Origin: Acholeplasmatales bacterium DTU067
GTDB taxonomy: Bacteria; Bacillota_I; Bacilli_A; ML615J-28; CAG-698
Direction: 5' to 3'
DNA length: 58,433 nucleotides
Assembly: GCA_001512995.1 (NCBI GenBank)
Contig: LFRY01000057.1
Span: 19,750-78,182, forward strand
Below are positions 15,002-22,711 of this stretch, piece after piece (within the stretch, counting starts at the first letter, position 1; the number at the start of each line of letters is the position of its first letter). The position numbers and the translations under genes were made by a program. The notes beneath the pieces were generated by a model, which saw only the letters and a list, made by a program, of their open reading frames with translations, was not told the origin of the DNA and searched no databases.

Positions 15002-16540
15002 ATGAATGAACACATAGAACTCGGAAAAGAACTGCTAAAAATATTGATAGGTAAGGGTTGCGAGGCCTATATGATAGGGGAGGCCGTTTGTTATTACATT
15101 TTGGGACTCCCCATCAGGGAAGTCGAAATCGCGACCAGCGCCACCGCGGAGATGGTGAAAGGCATTTTCCAGGATTACAGAACCGAGGATGAGAACGGTT
15201 ATGTGCGCCTTTATTATCGCGGCTACGATTTTCTGATCGGCACTTTCAAACGCGTCGATTACCGCGATGACCGCACGCCTTTGAGAATGCACTATTCCAA
15301 AAATCTTCATGATGAGGTCTCCGCCCGCGATTTTACAATCAACTCCATTGCCATGAGCCCTGCTGAAAAATATACCGACATTTACCGGGGTTATGAGGAT
15401 TTACAAAAGAAAAGAATTAAAACAATCGGAAATCCGAAAACTAGGTTTGAAGAAAACCCGCTCCGGATTCTGACCGCATTCCGTTTTGTGAGCGAACTGG
15501 GGTTCAAGATTGAAAAACGGACCTTCAATGCGATGAGGAAAAAAGCGAAACTGCTTTTGAGAATGAGCCCTGAAGCCATGGTTAAGGAAATGAAAAGAAT
15601 CCTTGAAGGGGATCATTTCAAGAAAGCCTTGTTTTTGCTTGTCGATTCGGGAATATATAAAAGAATTCCTGTGTTGAAACATGAATTCAAACGCCTCAGG
15701 AATAAGTACCGACCGGAAACGACAGACATTTTCTTGGGATGCGCGTTTGTAAAAGCGGGGGAGTTCAACGCGGAATGGGGCCAAGCCAGCGAGGACCCCG
15801 CGCGTCTTGCGGAGATTGTGGATCTGGCGCTCGCCAATCCCAAGGGCAATTTCAATTCCGAAGATTTGTTTTTTAAAGGCTTAGACATCTGCCTGGAAGC
15901 CAACCGAATCAACCGCCTGCTGAATAAAAGCAAGAAAAAGGACAAGCAGATTCAGGCTGCCTTTGAAAACCTGCCGATCAAAACGGCAGACGAACTTGCC
16001 TTTTCCAAAAACGACCTAAAATACCTTTTGAAAAGTTATGACGCCTATGATGAAATCATCTATGAAAACATCCTGCGCAAGGTCTTGTTGGGAGAACTTG
16101 CAAACAATTACCAGGAAATCAGAAATTTTGCTTTTGAATCGCTGAAAACCTATTACGGTGAGGCGGTTGCCCAGAATTTGAGTGCGGAGCCGGCACCTGC
16201 GCCCACAGTCGCGGAAGAACCCCCGCAGCAGGATTTCGTGCATGATGCGGCTCCGGAAATCCCCGTTTATCACGATGGTTTTCAGAATCCCGGGTCAGAA
16301 AGTTTGGAAGAGAAGGTCAGAAGATTGGAACTACAGAACCTGGAATTGGAGTTGAACCGCGTCGTCGATAACCTCACCGCCCAAAACATAGAGATTCTTG
16401 CGGAGTTGGGCTATGTGCGAGGCGCGGAAAAAATACTCGTTACCAGGGAATTGAACAGGTTTTACAGGAATCTTCTGACAAGCATCGATCCGAAATATCA
16501 AGCACTAAAAAAATATCAAGAAAGAATTGATTCTAAATGA
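15002..16540 (+). CDS. CCA-adding enzyme/poly(A) polymerase homologue with altered active site
   Basis: Class II tRNA nucleotidyltransferase-like protein, 512 residues. The head domain aligns to the family, but key motifs are changed: GG-VRD reads GEAVCY (26-31), the catalytic DxD reads EVE (40-42, in REVEIAT), the third acid in the EvTTFR strand reads FLIGTFK, RRDFT reads ARDFTINS, and the nucleotide-choosing EDxxR reads ENPLR. The neck region (AFRFVSELGFKIEKRTFNAM) is normal. A C-terminal extension of about 110 residues has a Pro/Ala linker and a coiled coil (EEKVRRLELQNLELELNRV). GGGAG lies 12 bases before the ATG. The stop overlaps the yhaM start (ATGA). Family membership is clear; CCA-adding activity is doubtful. 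Confidence 0.8.
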   Translation: MNEHIELGKELLKILIGKGCEAYMIGEAVCYYILGLPIREVEIATSATAEMVKGIFQDYRTEDENGYVRLYYRGYDFLIGTFKRVDYRDDRTPLRMHYSKNLHDEVSARDFTINSIAMSPAEKYTDIYRGYEDLQKKRIKTIGNPKTRFEENPLRILTAFRFVSELGFKIEKRTFNAMRKKAKLLLRMSPEAMVKEMKRILEGDHFKKALFLLVDSGIYKRIPVLKHEFKRLRNKYRPETTDIFLGCAFVKAGEFNAEWGQASEDPARLAEIVDLALANPKGNFNSEDLFFKGLDICLEANRINRLLNKSKKKDKQIQAAFENLPIKTADELAFSKNDLKYLLKSYDAYDEIIYENILRKVLLGELANNYQEIRNFAFESLKTYYGEAVAQNLSAEPAPAPTVAEEPPQQDFVHDAAPEIPVYHDGFQNPGSESLEEKVRRLELQNLELELNRVVDNLTAQNIEILAELGYVRGAEKILVTRELNRFYRNLLTSIDPKYQALKKYQERIDSK

Positions 16541-17475
16541 GAAAAAAAATCAAAGATTTCAGCCCGTCGGATAAGGCGGTTTTGATTCTTCGCTTATCCG
16601 ACATCCAAATAAGAAAAACGAGCGCCAATGCCGATTATGCGAGCATGCTCGGGTTTGACGGCACGGATTTGATCGAAGTGAAAATTTGGGCCCTGACCGA
16701 TGAAAAACGCGAACTGTTGAAAAACGGGGAGGTATATGAACTCTCCGGCACGATGAAGGATTATCAGGGAAAAATGCAGTTCAACGTTTCCGAACTGAGA
16801 GTTCTTGACGATTCGGAAATCGATAAAAGCCAATTTTTTGAATACGCGAAAATGAGCGAGGAGGAACTGAAGGAAGGAATCGTCGCTTACATCAATAAAA
16901 TCGACAATCAGGTAATCAAAAAACTTGTTTTTGCGACACTCAAGCAATTTTTCCCTGATTTCTTCCGCCATCCCGCGGCCTTGAGCATGCATCACAATTA
17001 TTTCGGCGGGTTGGCCTATCATGTTTATTCGATGCTCGTTTTGGGCGATTCGTTTTTAGAACTCTTTCCCTATCTGAACCGCTCCCTGGTTTACGGGGGC
17101 ATCATTCTCCATGACATCGGGAAAATGGTGGAGCTCTCCGGACCCAAGGGAACCGAATATACGAAAGAAGGAAATCTCCTCGGCAACATCGCCATCGGCT
17201 CGAACATCTTATACAAAACCGCCTGCGATTTGGGACTGGAAAAAACGGACGAATTTTTGTCTCTCCAGCACATCCTCCTCTCCCATCACGGCCTTTTGGA
17301 ATATGGCTCGCCCAAAGAGCCGCTGATTCCGGAAGCGGTCCTGATCCACATCCTTGATTATTCCGATTCGCGGATGGCTGCTTTGGAAAAGGAAGTGACG
17401 ACCACGCTGCCGGGAGAATACACGGAACCGATATTGGCTTTTGGCAGGAAGAGATTCTATAAACCTGATTTCTAG
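16537..17475 (+). CDS. yhaM: 3'-5' exoribonuclease YhaM family
   Basis: Metal-dependent 3'-5' exonuclease acting on RNA and single-stranded DNA. An N-terminal OB-fold domain (DLIEVKIWALTDEKRELLKNGEVYELSG, about 45-75) is followed by an HD domain with HHNYFGGLAYHVYSM, ILHDIGKM, LLSHHGLLEYGSP and HILDYSDSR, the full set of metal ligands for this family. 312 residues, as expected. It is coupled by a 4-base overlap to the CCA-like nucleotidyltransferase, so an RNA 3'-end extending-type fold and a 3'-end trimming enzyme are made from one message. A strong terminator follows. Confidence 0.9.
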   Translation: MRKKIKDFSPSDKAVLILRLSDIQIRKTSANADYASMLGFDGTDLIEVKIWALTDEKRELLKNGEVYELSGTMKDYQGKMQFNVSELRVLDDSEIDKSQFFEYAKMSEEELKEGIVAYINKIDNQVIKKLVFATLKQFFPDFFRHPAALSMHHNYFGGLAYHVYSMLVLGDSFLELFPYLNRSLVYGGIILHDIGKMVELSGPKGTEYTKEGNLLGNIAIGSNILYKTACDLGLEKTDEFLSLQHILLSHHGLLEYGSPKEPLIPEAVLIHILDYSDSRMAALEKEVTTTLPGEYTEPILAFGRKRFYKPDF

Positions 17476-17510
17476 AACCTGAAAAGCATTTTCAGGTTTT
17501 TCTTTTTTCG
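17476..17510 (+). terminator. intrinsic terminator after yhaM
   Basis: AACCTGAAAA (17476-17485) and TTTTCAGGTT (17489-17498), 10 paired bases around a GCA loop, followed by a T-rich tail. Confidence 0.9.
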
Positions 17511-17514
17511 CTTC

Positions 17515-17543
17515 TGGACAAGCGTCCCATTAAGTGATATAAT
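17515..17543 (+). promoter_or_regulatory. sigma-A type promoter of the CNNM/CorC gene
   Basis: TGGACA (17515-17520), 17-base spacer, TATAAT (17538-17543). Confidence 0.75.
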
Positions 17544-17576
17544 ATTCCTAATAAAAGTATTGAGAGGTGTTGCTTT

Positions 17577-18938
17577 TTGGTTCCTCCGGAACTGCCCCAA
17601 TTATTGAACATTGACTTTTTTTTGAAAAAGCCGGAATTGAATATCATTCTTTTGTTGGTGTTCATTATTCTCTTTTTCTTTTCCGCTTTTGTTTCCAAAG
17701 CCGAGGCGGTTTTTTCCAGCGTCAACATCATCAGAATCCGCAGCTTTTTGGAGGAAAGGAAGCGGGGCGCGAAAAAAGCGGTGTATATCGCGGAAAAATA
17801 TGACGTGACCCTGATGACGCTTTTGATTCTGGACATTTTTTTGAAAATCGCTTTGGTCGCCCTTGCGGGGTATTTCCTCTACAACCTCCTCGATAATTTC
17901 TTTCTGGCTTCCTTGTTGGTGATTTTGATCCTTTCTCCGCTCATGCTCATTTTTACGGAAATCATTCCGCGCTCAAAAGGACAAATCACTCCGGAAATGA
18001 AAGCTTTGAAATATTCCGGTTTTCTTTACCTTTTGATTAAGATAATGACTCCAGTCACTTATCTCTACGTTAAACTGAGAAGGGCGATCATCAAGAAACA
18101 TGATCTTGCGGACGGCCCGAAGGTTACAGGAGAAGCGCTCGAATCAATCATTGACGCCATGGAGACGGAAGGGGTTCTTGAAGAAAACGATGCGGAAATG
18201 ATTCAAAACGCGATCTTCCTGAGCGAAACCACCGTATATGACATTATGACTCCCAGAGTCGATGTCGTCGCGGTGGAAATCTCAGCTTCAATCGAAGAAA
18301 TCAAAAACACTTTCTTTGAATACCAGTTTTCACGCATTCCCGTCTACCGCGAAGATAAGGACAACATTGTTGGCATTTTGAGTGAAAAGGATTTTTTCAC
18401 TGCCCTGCTCAAGGGGGAAAAGGTCGAACTTGAAGAACTTCTTTCGGAGCCCTTCTATGTTTCAAAGACGACCAAGGTGAATGATTTGATAAAAGAAATG
18501 CAGAGACTGCAGAAACACTTTGCGATCGTTGTCGACGATTACGGCGGGACGAGCGGAATTGTCACGATGGAAGACGCCTTGGAAGAAATCGTCGGAGAAA
18601 TTTATGACGAATATGACGATGTTGAGGGAGAAGATTTGGTTAAAATTGCCGAGGATAAATACCACGTGAAACCGGAAATGGATCTTGAGGAGCTCTTTGA
18701 GATTCTCGAACTCGGTAATCCTCCGGAAAGCGAATTCTCCAGCGTCGGCGGTTTTGTTTACGGACTCTGCGAAGGCTTGCCCTACGAGGGCATGGAAGTG
18801 ATTTATCGTCATCCCCCGTTTTACGGAGAGAATGAAGAAAGCGAGACCGGTCACATCCTCAAATTCACAGTCTCCAAGGTGGCCAATCGCAGAATCGAAG
18901 ATTTGGTTTTGGAAATCAGCGAAGACAGCGACGAGTAA
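17577..18938 (+). CDS. CNNM/CorC-type transporter (DUF21-CBS-CorC_HlyC)
   Basis: Membrane protein of the CNNM/CorC (hemolysin C-like) family linked to magnesium efflux or homeostasis. Order: DUF21 membrane domain with about four segments (residues 20-185, including FFFSAFVSKAEAVFSS and SPLMLIFTEIIPRSKG), a CBS pair starting at YDIMTPRVDVVAVE and ending near DYGGTSGIVTMEDALEEIVGEIYDE, and a C-terminal CorC_HlyC domain (about 355-440, SSVGGFVYGLCEGLPYEGMEV). The start is TTG at 17577, 7 bases after AGAGGTG; no ATG is near. It is a single-gene unit between its own promoter and terminator. Confidence 0.9.
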   Translation: MVPPELPQLLNIDFFLKKPELNIILLLVFIILFFFSAFVSKAEAVFSSVNIIRIRSFLEERKRGAKKAVYIAEKYDVTLMTLLILDIFLKIALVALAGYFLYNLLDNFFLASLLVILILSPLMLIFTEIIPRSKGQITPEMKALKYSGFLYLLIKIMTPVTYLYVKLRRAIIKKHDLADGPKVTGEALESIIDAMETEGVLEENDAEMIQNAIFLSETTVYDIMTPRVDVVAVEISASIEEIKNTFFEYQFSRIPVYREDKDNIVGILSEKDFFTALLKGEKVELEELLSEPFYVSKTTKVNDLIKEMQRLQKHFAIVVDDYGGTSGIVTMEDALEEIVGEIYDEYDDVEGEDLVKIAEDKYHVKPEMDLEELFEILELGNPPESEFSSVGGFVYGLCEGLPYEGMEVIYRHPPFYGENEESETGHILKFTVSKVANRRIEDLVLEISEDSDE

Positions 18939-18962
18939 GGGGGAGCGCATTCCCCTTTATTT
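18937..18962 (+). terminator. intrinsic terminator after the CNNM/CorC gene
   Basis: AAGGGG and CCCCTT pair around a loop of about 9 bases and are followed by TTTATTTCTT. Confidence 0.7.
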
Positions 18963-19025
18963 CTTGAAAATGGCATTAAAAAACCAGAGTGCTTATTTGT
19001 TATATTAAATGGAACTAAAAAAGCA

Positions 19026-19054
19026 TTTACATTTCCCGCAAAAAGTAGTAAAAT
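19026..19054 (+). promoter_or_regulatory. sigma-A type promoter of the large lipoprotein gene
   Basis: TTTACA (19026-19031), 17 bases, TAAAAT (19049-19054). Transcription should begin near 19061, immediately before the predicted pseudoknot, leaving a structured leader of about 110 bases. Confidence 0.65.
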
Positions 19055-19065
19055 ATATATGTTGT

Positions 19066-19101
19066 AAACGGAGCAATTTCCCCCGTTTCGCTTAGGGAAA
19101 T
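19066..19101 (+). promoter_or_regulatory. predicted H-type pseudoknot in the 5' leader
   Basis: Stem 1: AAACGG (19066-19071) with CCGTTT (19083-19088). Stem 2: ATTTCCC (19076-19082) with GGGAAAT (19095-19101). The stems interleave with loops of 4, 0 and 6 bases, the geometry of a compact H-type pseudoknot with coaxial stacking. A further TTATC/GATAA hairpin lies between it and the ribosome site. No known riboswitch class is recognised. Ligand binding or mRNA stabilisation would be inference. Confidence 0.45.
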
Positions 19102-19171
19102 ATATTGAAAAATTTTATCGGAAATGATAAGATAATATTGTTGCTAATCTGAATGTTAAGGAGTGAAAATT

Positions 19172-21850
19172 ATGAATGCGTCTCAAGTAGCAAAAAGGAC
19201 ATTGCCATTGATCATTGTTCTGTTGATAATAATAGGAATTGCTGTTTCCTGCACGATTTTCAATAGGGAGAAAGCCGTCCCGGGCATAAGCAATTTCGAA
19301 GGACTATATTTTGAAGCCAGCGAAGATGGCAGAAAATTTTCAATGACAAATCAAAGCGTATATGAGCAGTTGAAGAACAACTACGGACTCTCAATGCTGA
19401 TAGAAATGATAGACATTGAACTGCTCAAGTCCGGAGACGCGGATTATTACAATGCGGTTACGGAAGAGGAAATCAACGAAGCGATTGAGAAAGACAAATT
19501 CCCTCAGAGCAAATATCCGAAAGGGAAGGACGCGCTTACGGAAGAGGAATTGGAAGAAGCGGAAGAGAGTTTTGCGGAAAGCATGCTCGTGGAACGAGGC
19601 CTGAAAAACGAGGAAGACATTAAAGCCCACTATCGTTTGAAACTGGCCAAGAAGAAGTATGCGGCCGCGCAATTGGAAAAACAGATCGAAGAGCATGTTT
19701 CTGAAAAAGACGAACCATTCTTTTCGGATAAAGAATACGAAACGCAATATAAAGCTGACTACCAGAACGGTTATTGGGCAATCATCGTTCCTTTCAGATC
19801 TGAAGAAGAAGGTTATACGCTCCTAAAGCAACTCGGAATCACCGTTCATGAAAAAGACACATCCGTTTCCGGGGATTTTACAAAATGGGTCAAAGAAGTT
19901 GACGGCGAAGAAGTGGCGCTGACGACTGCCGAAGTCGTCAAGGCTTTCATCGACATGTACAATGCGGTGAATTCTCACAAACTCGAAAATTACCCCGAAG
20001 AAACGCTGACCGTTCTCGAAGACGTCCACTACACCATCAACGAGGACGGAAGATATGTTTTCAATACGACGGTCGAATCCGAGGACGGAGATCAGAGACT
20101 GAATGAATTCTATTACACCTACAAAGAAATCGTTGAGTATAATTCTTCAATTCAGAATTATTTGAAAGTCTCAATGAAGAATTATGCGGATTATGATAAT
20201 GAGGAAATAACCTCCAGCCAAAAATTCTTTACGCCTCAGCTCAGGGCTTATGAGAACAAGGAACTCTTTGTTTTCATGTTGAAACTTGCGGAAGAAGTTG
20301 CTCCCGAGTTGGACGATGTTCGTGACGAAGTATACGATAAACTTATTGAAAAGAAATTGACGGACAGTTTCATCGAAACCGAAATGGCGAAGCTACGCGC
20401 AGAAAAGGGACTTGTGATTTATGATGAGGCTCTGGAGAAAGAATACATCCAGAGAGTCAAGAGCTATGGTGTAGAACACAAGAAAACCAAGGGTGAAAGC
20501 AAGACGCTGGTTGCGAAGGTTGCCGGAAAAGATATCAGTGCCGATGATCTCTTCAATTACATGGACAAGCACTACGGCATGAACCTCGCTCTAGATAGAA
20601 TCAACTATCTCCGCCTCTTAAACAATCCTGATCTGAATACCATTTTCAATTATTATGAAGAAGGTCTTTCCGAAAAAGAAAGAATCCTCGATCCTGAAAG
20701 ATGGCAGGCAATCAAGAACACCGTCAGAGGACTGCGCGACTATTTCCTGAGGAACGGTTATGCGATGTACGGCTATCCTTCCACTTATGGATGGAAAAAC
20801 TTCATCAGGGATTTCTTCGGAGTTCAGGATGTTAATGAAATGAAATACTACGTCCTTTACGGTGAAATCTACTCGGATTACACTGACGACCTCAGTTTGC
20901 TGGCTGATGTCGATGAAGATTCCGAACTCTGGAAAAAGTATAAGGAAAAGATGGAAGAAATGGCCGACGAATATTTCTCCGTGCGCGGTATTCATCTCCT
21001 CATTAGGGTGGAGGACGAAGACGGCGAAATAATCCATCCAGACAACTGGACAAGCTATCAAAGGGAGCTTGCGGAGGAATTGTTTGCGGAAATTTGGAAA
21101 TATTATGATGCGGAACCGGGAACGGCCAAAGAAAAATTTGAGACCTTGGCTGACTTGTTCCTCAAAGCTCCGCGCTTCCTGGCCGGCATCGGGCAGGATG
21201 TAAGCGCCCAACCCGAAGGTTTTGATTATGCTCTCGAAAGCAAGGATTATAAATTTGAGTTTTCGAAATATAAATCTGCAGGCCTCATTCTTGAGTATCA
21301 GGACTTAGGAACAAAAGGACCAGGCGATTTTGTGAAAGAATTTGAGGATGCGGTCAGAGAAATGTGGAAAGCTGACCCGACTTCCGAGATTCCGACTCCC
21401 TATAAGGATCCTGTAACCGGAGAATTTAAGCCCATCATCACCCAATTCGGTTATCATGGCTATGTGAATTTAGGTTCCACGGACATCCCCAAATGGTACT
21501 ATGCAACCGATAAGGAGAAGGTAAACCCGGGAATCATACCGACATTGGAGATGATCAAGACTTACATTGAGGACAGCGAAAGCACGCACTTGCTTGATGA
21601 AAACAAAGAAAAAACAACTGCAGAATTCACAAGCACGATGAAGACGGCTGTCACGACTTATTATTCTTCGCTGTATAAAGAACTTAGCGATTCTAATTAT
21701 GTGACAATTCATTTATATAAGGATTTACAAGGTTTAGATTTTACCTTCAATTCTGAGAACTATGACGAGGCTCAATTCTTGGATTTCGTCCAGGGTAGAA
21801 TCAAATCCTACCAGTCCAATCTGCAATACTTTAAAGCGGAAGAGGAATGA
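19172..21850 (+). CDS. very large PrsA/SurA-like lipoprotein (foldase-like), first copy
   Basis: 892-residue lipoprotein. The signal segment ends in IAVSC with the lipidated cysteine at 27. An N-terminal acidic helical domain follows (about 60-190, rich in TEEEINEAIEK and LTEEELEEAEE), as in SurA/PrsA chaperone arms. Near the C-terminus are pieces resembling a parvulin domain: RGIHLLIRV (compare SHILV), FETLADLF (FEELA), LGTKGPGDFVKEFEDAVREMW (DLG--G-MV-EFEDA) and TQFGYHGYVNL (QFGYHII). This suggests an outside-facing foldase, though PrsA is usually about 290 residues and catalytic residues are not clearly kept. It is homologous to the protein at 22712-25195. The ATG at 19172 has AAGGAG 8 bases upstream; the GTG at 19163 overlaps that site. 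Confidence 0.75.
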   Translation: MNASQVAKRTLPLIIVLLIIIGIAVSCTIFNREKAVPGISNFEGLYFEASEDGRKFSMTNQSVYEQLKNNYGLSMLIEMIDIELLKSGDADYYNAVTEEEINEAIEKDKFPQSKYPKGKDALTEEELEEAEESFAESMLVERGLKNEEDIKAHYRLKLAKKKYAAAQLEKQIEEHVSEKDEPFFSDKEYETQYKADYQNGYWAIIVPFRSEEEGYTLLKQLGITVHEKDTSVSGDFTKWVKEVDGEEVALTTAEVVKAFIDMYNAVNSHKLENYPEETLTVLEDVHYTINEDGRYVFNTTVESEDGDQRLNEFYYTYKEIVEYNSSIQNYLKVSMKNYADYDNEEITSSQKFFTPQLRAYENKELFVFMLKLAEEVAPELDDVRDEVYDKLIEKKLTDSFIETEMAKLRAEKGLVIYDEALEKEYIQRVKSYGVEHKKTKGESKTLVAKVAGKDISADDLFNYMDKHYGMNLALDRINYLRLLNNPDLNTIFNYYEEGLSEKERILDPERWQAIKNTVRGLRDYFLRNGYAMYGYPSTYGWKNFIRDFFGVQDVNEMKYYVLYGEIYSDYTDDLSLLADVDEDSELWKKYKEKMEEMADEYFSVRGIHLLIRVEDEDGEIIHPDNWTSYQRELAEELFAEIWKYYDAEPGTAKEKFETLADLFLKAPRFLAGIGQDVSAQPEGFDYALESKDYKFEFSKYKSAGLILEYQDLGTKGPGDFVKEFEDAVREMWKADPTSEIPTPYKDPVTGEFKPIITQFGYHGYVNLGSTDIPKWYYATDKEKVNPGIIPTLEMIKTYIEDSESTHLLDENKEKTTAEFTSTMKTAVTTYYSSLYKELSDSNYVTIHLYKDLQGLDFTFNSENYDEAQFLDFVQGRIKSYQSNLQYFKAEEE

Positions 21851-21855
21851 AATTT

Positions 21856-21883
21856 AGGCCTTGAAACCTCAAGGCCTTTCTTA
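21856..21883 (+). terminator. intrinsic terminator between the lipoprotein and walJ
   Basis: AGGCCTTG (21856-21863), loop, CAAGGCCT (21870-21877), then TTCTT. The U-tail is short, so partial read-through into walJ is likely, since walJ has no clear promoter of its own. Confidence 0.65.
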
Positions 21884-21906
21884 AAAGAAAGAACGAGAGG
21901 AGAAAT

Positions 21907-22683
21907 ATGGAGTTTTGCGTTATTGCCAGCGGTTCGGGAGGGAACATGACTTTTATCAGGAGCGAGCATGCGAAAATCCTTTTGGATGCCGGCATTTCCC
22001 TTCCCGAGGCCAAGAGGCGTACCGCCGAGCACGGAATTGATCTCGACGACATTGATGCCGTCCTGATCACCCATGAGCACGGCGATCATGTTCGCTTTCT
22101 TCCCACAATCTTGAAGCGGACGAACGCGACTCTTTACATCAATCGTTTTTCTTTTGATGCGCTTCCGGAAACCATCAAAATCAAATTGATTGCTCATCCG
22201 ATCAAATTCATCGAGGAAAACAAAAGATATCGAATCCAGGATCTTCATTTCCTGACTCTGAAACTTGCTCATGATAGCGCCAACAATTTCGGCTTTGTTT
22301 TCATGGCTTCCGGAAAAAGGCTGGCATACATTACCGACACCGGCTTTTTCCCGATCCATTATCTCGAGATTTTGAAGCAGGTGGATGCGCTCATCATTGA
22401 AGCAAATCATGATGTGCAAATGCTTATCGAAAGCGAAAGAAGCTGGAATTTGAAAGAGCGAATCTTATCACCCACCGGCCACATGTCGAATCGGATTTGC
22501 GTTCAGGTTTTGGAAGCGGTGCTGAATGGCAGGCAGACCCACATCGTTCTTGCCCACATCAGCAGGGAATGCAATCATCCTGACCTGATAGAACAGGACA
22601 TCATCCAGGTCATCAGAAAAAAATATGAAGGCGAAATTTCAGTGGCCTCGCAGGAAGAAGCTTCACCGCTTTTTAAAATCTAA
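21907..22683 (+). CDS. walJ: metallo-beta-lactamase fold hydrolase WalJ/YycJ
   Basis: YycJ/WalJ-type MBL-fold hydrolase. In many Firmicutes it is encoded with the WalRK cell-wall regulators and is proposed to be a 5'-3' exonuclease affecting replication or mismatch repair. It opens with MEFCVIASGSGGN, has the metal motif THEHGDH (about 56-62), LAHDSANNFGF, YITDTG, EANHD and SPTGHMSN, the last typical of YycJ. 258 residues, full length. AGGAG serves as SD. It sits between two paralogous lipoproteins rather than in a walRK operon. Confidence 0.9.
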   Translation: MEFCVIASGSGGNMTFIRSEHAKILLDAGISLPEAKRRTAEHGIDLDDIDAVLITHEHGDHVRFLPTILKRTNATLYINRFSFDALPETIKIKLIAHPIKFIEENKRYRIQDLHFLTLKLAHDSANNFGFVFMASGKRLAYITDTGFFPIHYLEILKQVDALIIEANHDVQMLIESERSWNLKERILSPTGHMSNRICVQVLEAVLNGRQTHIVLAHISRECNHPDLIEQDIIQVIRKKYEGEISVASQEEASPLFKI

Positions 22684-22711
22684 ATTCCTTATAGGTTAAA
22701 AGGAGAACAAC

